64,000 bases of DNA from Danxiaibacter sp048498555 (GCA_048498555.1 JBEHXT010000004.1:1-64000), one strand, 5' to 3'. Counted from the stretch's first letter, positions 37,289-46,851 are shown. Notes: generated by a model not told the origin, from the sequence alone. Translations and numbers: made by a program.

Positions 37289-38164
37289 CTAATACAAATC
37301 GTCCAGCTTCATCTTCAAATATTTTATCACGCTTCTATGGGTGCTGAATACTGAAATTCCTACGCCCATCAAAACCAATCCTCCAAAAAGAACGAGTGTT
37401 AACGAATTGTCGCGTATTGCTTTTAGCTGGGGAAACTGGCTTTCAGCCCATTGCATCAATGAGAAAAGAATGGCAATTGCGATGCCGGAACTTATTAAAC
37501 CATTTGCAATAGCACGCAGTGCCATTGGGCGCGCAATAAAATTACGGGTGGCACCAACCATTTGCATCGTTTTGATTAAAAAACGGTTGCTGAACATGGC
37601 AAGCCTTATTGTATTGTCAATACTCACAATAACAATCAGGCACAGCACAATGGCCACTACCAGGAATATCAATCCAATTTTAGAAGTCTTTTCATTAAGA
37701 TTATCTACCAATAACTGCGGATACTGCAAATCCGTGATCTGGTTACCATAGGCCGTTAGGATGGAAGATTGCATTTTGGCCAGGCTATCTTTATTCACAT
37801 AGGCTGACTTTGCGTAAAAATCTATACTCTCCGGAAACGGGTTGTCCTCCAGTATTTTACCCCAATCTTCATTGTTTTCTTTATTCCATATTTCCTTAGC
37901 CTTTTCCTTATTTACATAAGTAACGTCTTTGGCAAAAGGCTGGGCAGTAATAAACTGCTGGATCTGCGCAATGGTATCTTTATTCATGGTGCGCAGGTAA
38001 GCGCTGATACGGATATCTTCTTTAAACGTATTTCCCACCTGTCTGAAATTCAAAAAAATCCAGCCCATTACACCGAGAATGAGCAACACAATCGCCACGC
38101 CAACAATGCTATAGATGTAACTGGGTTTGCTTCGCCTCAATGAAGATTTACCTGTTTCTGCCAT
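37289..38164 (-). CDS. ftsX: Cell division protein FtsX (permease)
   Basis: A 291-residue protein with the FtsX topology: cytoplasmic N-terminus rich in basic residues, TM1 (about 17-38), a periplasmic domain of about 110 residues (EDIRISAYLRTMNKDTIAQIQQFI, EDNPFPESIDFYAKS) and three C-terminal helices. The conserved stretch RLAMFSNRFLIKTMQMVGATRNFIARP links TM2 and TM3. Together with FtsE (2408-3097) it controls peptidoglycan hydrolases at the septum. The partner genes are unlinked by 34 kb. Confidence 0.9.
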   Translation of the reverse strand: MAETGKSSLRRSKPSYIYSIVGVAIVLLILGVMGWIFLNFRQVGNTFKEDIRISAYLRTMNKDTIAQIQQFITAQPFAKDVTYVNKEKAKEIWNKENNEDWGKILEDNPFPESIDFYAKSAYVNKDSLAKMQSSILTAYGNQITDLQYPQLLVDNLNEKTSKIGLIFLVVAIVLCLIVIVSIDNTIRLAMFSNRFLIKTMQMVGATRNFIARPMALRAIANGLISSGIAIAILFSLMQWAESQFPQLKAIRDNSLTLVLFGGLVLMGVGISVFSTHRSVIKYLKMKLDDLY

Positions 38165-38459
38165 GCCAATATATTATAGGATTAGTGAAGAAAGCAAATT
38201 TAGGGGATTCGCTTACATTTGCACACACTCTTAACGATTGTTTCTTGGCCTTAGTATGGCCTCATGTGAAAAAAAATGCGAATATTTATTCCGATGTTAA
38301 TCGGAACATATTCACCGCGAGTGAACTGAAACTAAGCGCTGTTCCGTAACTTTTTTTGTTGCACCATGAATAGTAACTGCTTTTTTATGCAAGAACTGCC
38401 GCGGCATTTGATTAATTTTCGCAATCCAAACAGTTAACGAACAAACGATATATAGTACA
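38165..38459. other. Intergenic region between divergent ftsX and leuS
   Basis: 295 bp, AT-rich, no gene or repeat seen. A weak -7 match (TAATTTTC) occurs at about 38413, 45 bp before leuS. No T-box-like leader recognised. Confidence 0.4.
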
Positions 38460-41219
38460 ATGGAATACAACTTTCGGGAGATTGAAAAAAAATGGCAGAA
38501 CAACTGGAAGCAAACAAATGCCTACCAGGTGAGCAACGATTCTTCCAAACCTAAATATTATGTGCTGGACATGTTCCCTTATCCAAGTGGAGCAGGGTTA
38601 CACGTAGGACACCCGCTTGGCTACATCGCCAGCGATATTTTTGCCCGTTTTAAAAGATTAAAAGGGTTTAACGTACTTCACCCGATGGGCTACGACGCAT
38701 TCGGCCTTCCTGCGGAGCAGTATGCTTTAGATCATGGTGTTCACCCGGCAACCAGTACAGCGCAGAATATTAATAATTTCCGCGGGCAGCTGGATAACCT
38801 CGGATTCTGTTACGATTGGTCGAGAGAAGTTCGTACCAGCGACCCCTCTTATTACAGATGGACTCAATGGATTTTTCTTCAATTATTTAATAGCTATTAT
38901 AACAGGCAAAACAACAAAGCGGAAAGCATTGAATCTCTTGTCACTTTGTTTGAAAAAGAGGGCAATGCAAATCATGCTTGTCCTGGTGATGCTTCCATAA
39001 GCTTTACTGCAGAAGAATGGAAAAACTATGCTGAAAAGGAGCAACAGGATATTCTGATGTTGTATCGCCTCTCCTTTTGCGGTTATGGCGAGGTAAACTG
39101 GTGTGAGGCTTTGGGAACCGTTCTGGCAAACGATGAAGTGATCAATGGCGTTAGCGAAAGAGGTGGCTACCCGGTTGTAAAGAAGAAGCTGCGTCAATGG
39201 TACCTCCGTATTACAGAGTATGCAGACCGTTTATTGCAGGGGCTTGAGACAGTTGATTTCAGCGAAGCGATGAAAGAAATGCAGGGCAACTGGATTGGTA
39301 AAAGCTACGGTGCAGAAATAGATTTCGCAGTTAAAAGCGAGCAGGGCAAAGTAGACAAAATGCGCGTTTATACTACAAGGCCGGATACTATTTTTGGTGT
39401 AGACTTTATGGTGGTTGCCCCGGAACTGGATTGGATTGACGACGTGAAAGGCTCGGCACAAGCTCAGTCTGTTGAAGAATATATTGCGTATGTAAAAAGC
39501 CGTAGTGAAAGGGAACGCATGGCAGAGAAAAAAATCTCCGGATGTTTTACCGGCGCCTATGCTATCAACCCTTTTGATGGCCGTGAAATTCCTATCTGGA
39601 TCAGCGAGTATGTATTGGCCGGCTACGGAACGGGCGCTATTATGGCAGTGCCTTGTGGCGATGAACGCGATTTCAAATTTGCACAGCATTTTGATATTCC
39701 TGTCACCAATATCATTGGTGAACATTTTAATGGAAATGAAGCCAACCCAACCAAAGATGCCATTCTTGAAAACAGTGGCTTTTTAAACGGAATGGTTATG
39801 CGCGACGCAATGACCGCTGCAATCGATAAACTCGAAGAAATGGGCATTGGCAAGCGTAAAGTAAACTTCAAAATGCGTGACGCTGCGTTCAGCCGCCAGC
39901 GTTATTGGGGTGAACCATTTCCTATCAAATGGATCAATGGTATCGCTTATCCGCTAAGCGAAGATCAACTGCCACTTGAATTGCCTTACGTTGAAAAATA
40001 TGGTCCCGGGCCTGAAGGTGAAGGGCCTTTGGCGAATATTGAATCATGGACTTCCGAGCATTTGGAAACCAACACAATGCCAGGATACGCAGGATCTTCA
40101 TGGTACTTTTTGCGCTACATGGATCCTAACAACAATGAAATTTTCTGCAGCCGCAAAGCGAGTGATTACTGGGGACAGGTAGATCTTTATATCGGAGGAA
40201 CAGAACATGCAGTTGGGCATTTGTTGTATAGCCGTATGTGGACGAAGATTTTATTTGATCTTGGATTTATCGGCCATGATGAACCTTATAAAAAACTGGT
40301 TAACCAGGGAATGATACAGGGCTCGTCCAGGTTTGTATATAGAGTTCATGGAGCCAACAAATTTGTTTCTGCGGGATTGGCTGATCAATACCAAACGGAC
40401 CGGTTACATGTAGATGTAAATATGGTAGATGGTGTTGAACTTAATACAGAAGCTTTCAAAAAATGGAAAGCTGACTATGCTGATGCGGAATTTATTCTTG
40501 AAGACGGCAAATATATCTGCAGCTCTGAAGTAGAAAAAATGAGTAAGAGCAAATTCAATACGGTTAATCCTGATGATTTGGTTAACAGGTATGGTGCTGA
40601 TACTTTCCGCATGTATGAAATGTTCCTTGGCCCTGTTGAGCAAAGCAAACCCTGGGATACTAAAGGTATTGAAGGTGTGCATCGTTTTCTTCGCAAGCTG
40701 TGGCGCCTGTTCTTTGATGAACTAAAAGGAAAGGTTTGGAACGAGGAAAAAGCAACAGATGCTGAATTGAAAATACTGCATAAAGCAATTAAAAAGATTG
40801 AAGAAGATACCGAACGCTTCTCTTTCAATACCGGCGTTAGTGCTTTCATGGTTTGTGTGAATGACCTGTCTGATGCTAAATGCCACAAACGCGAAGTATT
40901 GGAATCTTTGTTGATCATGCTTACACCTTATGCACCGCATGTTTGCGAGGAACTGTGGAGCCAGCTGGGAAATACATCATCCATACTTGATGCTTCATAT
41001 CCTGCGTTAGAAGAAAAATACCTTGTTGAATCAACCAAAGAATATCCTATCAGTGTTAATGGCAAATTAAGAACAACCATGAACATTGCGCTGGATGCCA
41101 CACAGGAGCAGGTTGAGCAATTGGTGCTGCAAAATGATGTTGTGGTGAAATGGCTGGAAGGCAAGCAACCCAAGAAGATCATTTACGTAAAAGGCCGTAT
41201 GGTTAACCTGGTAGTTTAA
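38460..41219 (+). CDS. leuS: Leucyl-tRNA synthetase
   Basis: A 919-residue class I synthetase. The HIGH motif appears as HVGH at residues 48-51 (PYPSGAGLHVGHPLGY) and KMSKS at residues 693-697. The editing CP1 domain contains TTRPDTIFGVDFMVVAPE and GTGAIMAVPCGDERD, with the Thr-rich and Asp residues required for post-transfer editing. Zinc-domain cysteines are replaced, as often in this phylum. It charges tRNA-Leu in the cytosol. The gene is monocistronic with a strong terminator 44 bp downstream. Confidence 0.96.
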   Translation: MEYNFREIEKKWQNNWKQTNAYQVSNDSSKPKYYVLDMFPYPSGAGLHVGHPLGYIASDIFARFKRLKGFNVLHPMGYDAFGLPAEQYALDHGVHPATSTAQNINNFRGQLDNLGFCYDWSREVRTSDPSYYRWTQWIFLQLFNSYYNRQNNKAESIESLVTLFEKEGNANHACPGDASISFTAEEWKNYAEKEQQDILMLYRLSFCGYGEVNWCEALGTVLANDEVINGVSERGGYPVVKKKLRQWYLRITEYADRLLQGLETVDFSEAMKEMQGNWIGKSYGAEIDFAVKSEQGKVDKMRVYTTRPDTIFGVDFMVVAPELDWIDDVKGSAQAQSVEEYIAYVKSRSERERMAEKKISGCFTGAYAINPFDGREIPIWISEYVLAGYGTGAIMAVPCGDERDFKFAQHFDIPVTNIIGEHFNGNEANPTKDAILENSGFLNGMVMRDAMTAAIDKLEEMGIGKRKVNFKMRDAAFSRQRYWGEPFPIKWINGIAYPLSEDQLPLELPYVEKYGPGPEGEGPLANIESWTSEHLETNTMPGYAGSSWYFLRYMDPNNNEIFCSRKASDYWGQVDLYIGGTEHAVGHLLYSRMWTKILFDLGFIGHDEPYKKLVNQGMIQGSSRFVYRVHGANKFVSAGLADQYQTDRLHVDVNMVDGVELNTEAFKKWKADYADAEFILEDGKYICSSEVEKMSKSKFNTVNPDDLVNRYGADTFRMYEMFLGPVEQSKPWDTKGIEGVHRFLRKLWRLFFDELKGKVWNEEKATDAELKILHKAIKKIEEDTERFSFNTGVSAFMVCVNDLSDAKCHKREVLESLLIMLTPYAPHVCEELWSQLGNTSSILDASYPALEEKYLVESTKEYPISVNGKLRTTMNIALDATQEQVEQLVLQNDVVVKWLEGKQPKKIIYVKGRMVNLVV

Positions 41220-41262
41220 TTCCACAATCATTTCATTTTTGAAATACCGCATATTACTTTTT

Positions 41263-41294
41263 AATGAGCTGCCGCATGGCAGCTCATTCTTTTT
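41263..41294 (+). terminator. Intrinsic terminator after leuS
   Basis: A perfect 11-bp stem AATGAGCTGCC / GGCAGCTCATT with loop GCAT, followed by CTTTTTG. Confidence 0.9.
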
Positions 41295-41370
41295 GTTATA
41301 TTAGCATTGTGTTGAAGCTTAATAACGAGAAGGAAGTGAGGAAATATGATTGTATACTAACAACAGGATT

Positions 41371-42105
41371 ATGAGAAACTTTTTATTCATTTGTTTCATC
41401 GCATTATTATTTGCCTGCAACAACAACGCATCCAAACACGCAGCGAAGGATTCCACCGTAGCCAAAGAAGATGATAATAGCAAGGCTGAAGATATAACCA
41501 TGCCAGAGGTTGAAGGGGTTTATCAGGGTGTTTTGCCGTGTGCAGACTGTCCGGGTATTAGCACCACAATTCAGCTCAGTGGAGACAGCACATTCCTCAT
41601 AGAACAAGTGTACAAGGATAGGAATAAAGGCGGCGCTTTTTACAGCCTGGGAACGTGGTCATTAAAAGACAGTATTGTTTCTCTTAAAGGCATTAAAGAT
41701 GGCCCATCACTATACAAGGCTACGCTGAATGGCCTGGAACAACTGGATATGCAGGGCAAAGAAATAGTGAGTACCGGCAACCAGAATTTCGGCTTGCCCC
41801 GCATAGCAAATAAGAGTTTCACAACAAAATCCAACATTCCCCTTGAAGGCATGTTTGTTTATTTTGCAGACAGTCATTTGCTTACCATTTGTGCAACAGG
41901 GAAGACGTATCCTGTGGAGTTGACAAAAGAAACTGTAAACATGGAAAAGGATTACAGTGCACTTAAAAAGAAAGATAAAGAGGCGTTACTCGCAAATGTA
42001 GAAGGTACATTTGAATTGCGCCCGTCGATGGAAGGTGATAAACAGGTGCTTACTTTTGTGATTAAGAAGTTTATTAAATTTCTGCCGGGGGAAAAATGCA
42101 AATAA
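41371..42105 (+). CDS. NlpE-like copper/envelope-stress lipoprotein
   Basis: A 244-residue lipoprotein starting at the ATG at 41371 (lipobox LLFAC, Cys about residue 15); the TTG at 41350 would only extend it. The N-terminal domain (about 45-150) matches NlpE: GVYQGVLPCADCPGISTTIQL with the CxxC pair, and GAFYSLGTWSLKDSIVSLKG. A second beta-rich domain (about 155-244) is consistent with the C-terminal part of NlpE-like proteins. In enterobacteria NlpE signals envelope stress and helps copper tolerance through its CxxC; here no Cpx system is visible nearby. The octad repeat (CACGGAGA) starts 8 bp after its stop codon. Confidence 0.82.
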   Translation: MRNFLFICFIALLFACNNNASKHAAKDSTVAKEDDNSKAEDITMPEVEGVYQGVLPCADCPGISTTIQLSGDSTFLIEQVYKDRNKGGAFYSLGTWSLKDSIVSLKGIKDGPSLYKATLNGLEQLDMQGKEIVSTGNQNFGLPRIANKSFTTKSNIPLEGMFVYFADSHLLTICATGKTYPVELTKETVNMEKDYSALKKKDKEALLANVEGTFELRPSMEGDKQVLTFVIKKFIKFLPGEKCK

Positions 42106-42110
42106 GGTTT

Positions 42111-42204
42111 TGAACCACGGAGACAGTACGGCACGGAGAAACACAACGGTTAATTCATCAGCTTGCATGGCGCTCATTTTCAATTTTCAACTGTCAATTG
42201 TCAA
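42111..42204. repeat. CACGGAGA octad repeat followed by CAA heptads
   Basis: About 42113-42148 carries ACCACGGAGACAGTACGG and GCACGGAGAAACAC. About 42179-42204 has CAA at exactly 7-bp spacing (TTTTCAA, TTTTCAA, CTGTCAA, TTGTCAA) and abuts the TAA of the glycosylase gene on the minus strand. The CAA block shares its words with 33810-33857. Confidence 0.75.
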
Positions 42205-42876
42205 TTACTTCCCTCGTAACGTGTCGATGTATCTTTTGATGTAATCTTGTTTGTGCTTTAGCTTATACTGCATGATAAAACGAGGATGCGGAACTGCTTT
42301 AATATCTTTAAACCATTGGTATTTCTGGTTGAGCTGATTCAAATATGCCAGGTTTTCTCCTTCGCCAATACAGAAACAAACATCATTTTTTAATCCCCAC
42401 GACAGCTGCTTGTTAATGCAATCAACTACAAACGGCTCTATCAATTGCTTCAATAATTTATCATCATAATAATTCAGGTTCTTACCAGTTTTCACAAAGC
42501 CGAGCGGACTTATTGCAGTAATATAAATTTCCCCGTAGAATGCCTTAGCTCCGCCAAATGCTTCGATCATATCATAGATAAAAACAGATGACAATTCCTG
42601 CTTCTTTTGAAAGTCGTTTGCGATACCGCAATCACGTTCAAGGCGGATTGGATCTGTAAAAGGAATACCTGTTATTCCTCCGCCAAATCGGCCCGGATTT
42701 ATTCCCATCATGATATGCCGCGGCTTGCTATCGTTGTAAAACTTTTTATAGAATGCGGAACAGGCATCTCGCACTTCTTCGTCTTTATGCGCATCCAATA
42801 CGCCCACCCCTTCGGGAAGGTCGAACGGCATTTTCAGATGAAACAAAAAGTCGATTATCTTTTTGGAGAGCGACAT
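42205..42876 (-). CDS. SMUG2-like uracil-DNA glycosylase family protein
   Basis: A 223-residue protein of the uracil-DNA glycosylase superfamily, SMUG2-type. The first motif is MMGINPGRFGGGITGIPFTDP, equivalent to the water-activating GxNPg box; the second is the C-terminal VPHPRFIMQY, which carries the His of the HPS-type minor-groove loop. It should excise uracil or related damaged bases from DNA. The start is placed at the ATG at 42876 since the alternative at 42882 is a TTG. Single gene between two repeat blocks. Confidence 0.82.
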   Translation of the reverse strand: MSLSKKIIDFLFHLKMPFDLPEGVGVLDAHKDEEVRDACSAFYKKFYNDSKPRHIMMGINPGRFGGGITGIPFTDPIRLERDCGIANDFQKKQELSSVFIYDMIEAFGGAKAFYGEIYITAISPLGFVKTGKNLNYYDDKLLKQLIEPFVVDCINKQLSWGLKNDVCFCIGEGENLAYLNQLNQKYQWFKDIKAVPHPRFIMQYKLKHKQDYIKRYIDTLRGK

Positions 42877-42889
42877 ACACAAATGTAGG

Positions 42890-42930
42890 TGGATTTCAGA
42901 TTTGAAATCTGAGATTTAAAATCTGAAAGG
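42890..42930. repeat. Heptad repeat (GATTTGA type) at the glycosylase 5' side
   Basis: Five successive heptamers, ATTTCAG, ATTTGAA, ATCTGAG, ATTTAAA, ATCTGAA, forming a short self-complementary array. Same words as the 2261-2407 repeat. Confidence 0.75.
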
Positions 42931-43159
42931 CAAGCATAATAATGCGTGTTGCCTAACTAAATTTTGTACTTAAAATAGACTTGAATCTTCGGCAACGTAA
43001 CTGCATAATTACAGAATTTGGTTCCCGTATAAAACTACCTGCGGCACCCCTCTAACCACTAATCAATTTCATCTATCAATCATTCAGATTATCGATGTTT
43101 AGGAATGATAGCAATAAACCAATTTTGAGTTTCATTCAATCATTTCAAAAACACACATT

Positions 43160-43477
43160 ATGGTACTTGAATTAACTGATCACAATTTTGCATCGCAAGT
43201 GTCCAATGATAGTAAATTGACGGTAGTGGACTTTTGGGCCGAATGGTGCGGGCCTTGTAGGGCGCTTAGCAATGTTATAGATGAACTTTCTGATGCCTAT
43301 GATGGGAAGGCTAATCTGGCCAAAGTAAATGTGGCTTATAATCCAGAGTTATCCATTCAGTATAATGTTAGTGCAACTCCAACAATCTTGTTTATTAAGG
43401 ATGGCGCAGTAGTAGATAAGCAGGTTGGTACACTTTCAAAAATTGCATTGGAGAAACGCATCCGCGAGAACCTTTGA
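43160..43477 (+). CDS. trxA: Thioredoxin
   Basis: A 105-residue thioredoxin with active site WAEWCGPCRAL, the cis-proline segment SATPTILF and the C-terminal helix. No signal peptide, so a cytosolic disulfide reductase. The 283 bp upstream contains one heptad array and otherwise nothing recognisable. It is convergent with metH, with an inverted heptad repeat starting at its stop codon. Confidence 0.93.
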   Translation: MVLELTDHNFASQVSNDSKLTVVDFWAEWCGPCRALSNVIDELSDAYDGKANLAKVNVAYNPELSIQYNVSATPTILFIKDGAVVDKQVGTLSKIALEKRIRENL

Positions 43478-43558
43478 GTGGTACGTTTTAAGTTATACGT
43501 TATACGTCTATCTAAGCGAAGGGCTTTAACGTACAACGTATAACTTACAACGTTTAAC
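43478..43558. repeat. Inverted heptad repeat (ACGTTAT type) between trxA and metH
   Basis: The left arm has CGT/AGT at 43482-43503 at exact 7-bp steps. The right arm, about 43529-43558, has AAC at exact 7-bp steps (AACGTAC, AACGTAT, AACTTAC, AACGTTT, AACTT) and runs into the TAA of metH. The arms are complementary and start beside the two stop codons, so they could act as a shared terminator. Confidence 0.78.
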
Positions 43559-46228
43559 TTATTCCATGTTTTGCCTTAGCCATTTTTCGGCGTCTTCCGC
43601 GGTCCAGCCCTTACGTTGAGAATAATCATCTAACTGGTCCTGCGAAATCTTACCAACACCAAAGTACTGGCTTTTCGGATTGCTGAAATACCATCCGCAG
43701 ACACTCGCAGCAGGATACATTGCCAACGATTCGGTCAACTCAATACCGGTATTTTCGGTGGCATTTAAAAGATCGAATAATTTATATTTTTCGGTATGAT
43801 CCGGGCATGCGGGATAACCCGGCGCCGGCCTTATACCTGTGTATGCTTCTTTAATCAGTTCTTCACTGGAAAGGTGCTCATCTTTTGCATAGCCCCAATA
43901 ATCTTTACGTACATGTTCGTGCAACACTTCAGCAAAACCTTCAGCAAATCTGTCTGCCAGCGCTTGTAACATGATTTTGTTATAATCATCGTACTGGTCT
44001 GCAAACTTCTTCAGATGAGGTTCAATACCGTGAATGGTAACAGCGAAAGCGCCTATATAGTCTGCCACACCTGTTTCTTCCGGAGCTATGAAGTCAGCCA
44101 ATGAAAGATTTGGTTGATCCGCAGCTTTCTTTACCTGCTGACGAAGGAATTCCAGTTTTACCGGCTCTCCATTATGATTTACACGCACACTGTCAGCACC
44201 TGTTTTTGTTGCTTCGTAAAAACCGATCACACCTTTTGCTGTCAGCCACTTTTCAGCAACGATTTTATCCAGGAGTGCATTCGCATCGTTGTATAGTTTG
44301 GTCGCCTCTTTCCCAATTACAGCATCTTCCAACAATTGCGGAAATCTTCCACCCATTTCCCACGCAATAAAGAACGGGCCCCAGTCTATATACTTACGGA
44401 TTTCAGCAAGATCAAACTCTTCAAAAACTTTCGTTCCGATGAATGAAGGTTTTACAGGTTTGTATTCAGTCCAGTCAACTTTTACAGCTTTGTTTTGCGC
44501 ATCAGCAAAAGAAATATATTGTTTGAACGACTGGCGCTTGCCAAAATCTTCTCTTAATTTCTGATACTCCGTCGCTACACCCTGTAAAAAGGCTGGTTTA
44601 TTGTCTTTACTCAATAATGATCCTGCTACGGTAACGCTTCTTGACGCATCCAACACATGCACTACCCCATTACCATACTCAGGTTCTATTTTAACCGCTG
44701 TATGTGTTCTTGATGTAGTGGCTCCGCCAATAAGCAATGGTTGCTTCATGCCACGGCGTTTCATTTCGCGCGCAACATGCACCATTTCGTCAAGCGATGG
44801 TGTAATTAATCCGCTTAAGCCAATAATATCTGCCTTTTCTTTTTCAGCCGCATCCAGAATTTTATCTGCCGGCACCATCACGCCCATATCAATAATGTCA
44901 TAGCCATTACAACCCAATACCACGCCTACAATGTTTTTTCCTATATCGTGTACATCGCCTTTAACGGTAGCCATCAAAATGCGTGGCGCATTCGATGTGT
45001 TGCCTTGCTTTTCAGCTTCAATAAAAGGTGTTAACCAAGCCACACTTTTCTTCATTACCCTCGCGCTCTTTACTACTTGTGGCAGGAACATTTTACCAGC
45101 ACCGAACAAATCTCCTACAACATTCATTCCGTCCATCAAAGGTCCTTCGATTACATCCAGCGGACGAGGATATGTTTGCCTTGCTTCCTCTGTGTCTTCA
45201 TCAATATAATCTGTAATACCATTTACCAACGCATGTTTCAAACGTTCTTCTACAGGCGTTTTTCTCCACGCATCATCTTTCTTTTCTTCTTTGCCGGCAG
45301 CTTTTACTGTTTCTGCAAAAGCGATCAATTTATCTGTAGCCTCGTTATTATCATTATTTCTATTGAAGATTACATCCTCACATAATTGTTTTAACTCAGG
45401 CTCAATCTGGTCATATACCACTAACTGGCCTGCGTTCACGATGCCCATATCCATTCCCGCCTGAATGGCGTAGAACAGGAAAACAGAATGCATCGCTTCA
45501 CGCACATGATCATTTCCTCTGAAGGAGAACGAAAGGTTACTAACGCCGCCGCTGATTTTTACAAGAGGAAATTTTTGCTTGATGATACGGGTAGCTTCGA
45601 TAAAGTCGACCGCATAGTTATTATGTTCTTCAAGGCCTGTAGCGATTGCGAATATGTTTAAGTCGAAGATGATATCCTGCGGATCAAAGCCCACAACTTC
45701 TGTCAAGATTCTGTAAGCCCTGCCACTGATATTTACTCTTTTCTCCAATGTATCGGCCTGGCCATTTTCGTCAAAGGCCATTACGATAACCGCCGCGCCA
45801 AAGCTTAGGCAGATGTGAGCTTGTTGAATAAACTTTTCTTCCCCTTCTTTTAAAGAGATCGAGTTAACGATGCACTTACCCTGCACGCATTTTAAACCCG
45901 CTTCTATCACTTCAAATTTGGAGGAGTCAATCATCACCGGAACTTTGGCAATATCCGGTTCACTCTGCAGGTAGTTCAGAAAAGTGGTCATCGCCTGTGC
46001 GCCGTCAAGCAATGCATCGTCCATGTTCACATCGACGATCTGTGCACCACCTTCCACCTGTTGACGAGCAACACTAAGGGCCTCCTCAAATTTGTTTTCC
46101 TTGATAAGCCTGGCAAACTTTTTAGACCCGGTAACATTGGTACGCTCACCAACGTTTACAAAATTTGTCTCCGGCCTAACAATCAAAGGCTCTAAACCTG
46201 ATAAACGTAAATATGGTTTAATGATCAT
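43559..46228 (-). CDS. metH: Methionine synthase, folate/cobalamin/activation modules
   Basis: An 889-residue protein equal to the C-terminal three modules of MetH. These are the pterin-binding domain (about 1-300; NVGERTNVTGSKKFA, IVDVNMDDALLDG), the cobalamin cap and binding domain (about 340-570; the DVHDIGKN box supplies the cobalt-ligand His, then GLSGLITPS) and the AdoMet activation domain (about 580-889; GIRPAPGYPACPDHTEK). The homocysteine module is a separate gene at 46852-47859. The split is common in Bacteroidota and therefore not a local frameshift. The two proteins together make methionine from homocysteine with methyl-tetrahydrofolate. The two genes are separated here by a GxxExxY gene. 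Confidence 0.93.
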   Translation of the reverse strand: MIIKPYLRLSGLEPLIVRPETNFVNVGERTNVTGSKKFARLIKENKFEEALSVARQQVEGGAQIVDVNMDDALLDGAQAMTTFLNYLQSEPDIAKVPVMIDSSKFEVIEAGLKCVQGKCIVNSISLKEGEEKFIQQAHICLSFGAAVIVMAFDENGQADTLEKRVNISGRAYRILTEVVGFDPQDIIFDLNIFAIATGLEEHNNYAVDFIEATRIIKQKFPLVKISGGVSNLSFSFRGNDHVREAMHSVFLFYAIQAGMDMGIVNAGQLVVYDQIEPELKQLCEDVIFNRNNDNNEATDKLIAFAETVKAAGKEEKKDDAWRKTPVEERLKHALVNGITDYIDEDTEEARQTYPRPLDVIEGPLMDGMNVVGDLFGAGKMFLPQVVKSARVMKKSVAWLTPFIEAEKQGNTSNAPRILMATVKGDVHDIGKNIVGVVLGCNGYDIIDMGVMVPADKILDAAEKEKADIIGLSGLITPSLDEMVHVAREMKRRGMKQPLLIGGATTSRTHTAVKIEPEYGNGVVHVLDASRSVTVAGSLLSKDNKPAFLQGVATEYQKLREDFGKRQSFKQYISFADAQNKAVKVDWTEYKPVKPSFIGTKVFEEFDLAEIRKYIDWGPFFIAWEMGGRFPQLLEDAVIGKEATKLYNDANALLDKIVAEKWLTAKGVIGFYEATKTGADSVRVNHNGEPVKLEFLRQQVKKAADQPNLSLADFIAPEETGVADYIGAFAVTIHGIEPHLKKFADQYDDYNKIMLQALADRFAEGFAEVLHEHVRKDYWGYAKDEHLSSEELIKEAYTGIRPAPGYPACPDHTEKYKLFDLLNATENTGIELTESLAMYPAASVCGWYFSNPKSQYFGVGKISQDQLDDYSQRKGWTAEDAEKWLRQNME

Positions 46229-46241
46229 GATAAATTGTTTT

Positions 46242-46338
46242 GGGAACCCACGGAGTCACAAAGACACGGAGATTCACAACGTTTTATTTTATTGAACCTC
46301 AGAGTCTTACAGACAAGGCGATTCACCGCGTTTTATGC
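46242..46338. repeat. CACGGAGA octad repeat downstream of the GxxExxY gene
   Basis: CAC recurs at 8, 8 and 10 bp (CCACGGAG, TCACAAAG, ACACGGAG, ATTCACAACG), followed by a degenerate second copy (ACCTCAGAGTCTTACAGAC). The copy at 46812-46851 has the opposite orientation, so together they flank the gene at 46360-46770. Confidence 0.75.
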
Positions 46339-46359
46339 TTTTTTTCCAGCATTCGCTGT

Positions 46360-46770
46360 TTAGATAATTCTTCTTTTTATTCCGTCTTTAATCAAAGGCA
46401 CATGAAAATTGATCAAATAACCCAATCGCTTTTTGGCAAGTTTCAGGTATGTGAGTAACTGAGCCTCCCAGACCGGGTGATATGTTTCTTGAGCCTTCAA
46501 TTCTACTACTACTAAATCGTCAACCAGGATATCAATTTCCAAGCCCTCATCAACCAACAGTCCTTCATAAAAAATAGGAACTCCTCTTTGTCGTTGAAAA
46601 GCGATTCCTCTATTGCACAATTCAAAACAAAAACATTTCTCGTACACACTTTCCAAAAGACCAGGACCAAGCGTTCGGTGTACTGCAAAAGCAATGTCAA
46701 CTATTTGATCTGCGAGCCAGGTCTCTCTATCGGTTAATGGGTTGAAATAACCAGTTTTATTCAATGACAT
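46360..46770 (-). CDS. GxxExxY protein
   Basis: A 136-residue protein of the GxxExxY family: IVDIAFAVHRTLGPGLLESVYEKC, with the eponymous GxxExxY (GLLESVY), then LVDEGLEIDILVDDLVVVELKA. The latter matches the D...E.K core of the PD-(D/E)XK nuclease fold, to which the family has been linked. Function is not established. It lies between the two metH genes on the same strand and is flanked on both sides by inverted copies of the octad repeat. It interrupts an otherwise natural operon, which suggests insertion. Confidence 0.85.
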   Translation of the reverse strand: MSLNKTGYFNPLTDRETWLADQIVDIAFAVHRTLGPGLLESVYEKCFCFELCNRGIAFQRQRGVPIFYEGLLVDEGLEIDILVDDLVVVELKAQETYHPVWEAQLLTYLKLAKKRLGYLINFHVPLIKDGIKRRII

Positions 46771-46811
46771 AGCTTATTCGCTTTTTAAGGCTAAGGGTAA
46801 ATTGTTGGTCT

Positions 46812-46851
46812 TTGAGCGCCGTGTTACTTTGTGTCTTCGTGCCTCCGTGGT
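46812..46851. repeat. CACGGAGA octad repeat (inverted) upstream of the GxxExxY gene
   Basis: On the minus strand this reads TAA ACCACGGAGGCACGAAG ACACAAAG, starting exactly at the stop codon of the metH homocysteine module. It is the inverted counterpart of 46242-46280. Confidence 0.75.

Noticed and set aside
39231..39725. 164-codon open frame on the minus strand inside leuS
   Set aside because: Lies fully within a well-supported gene on the other strand and has no recognisable domain.
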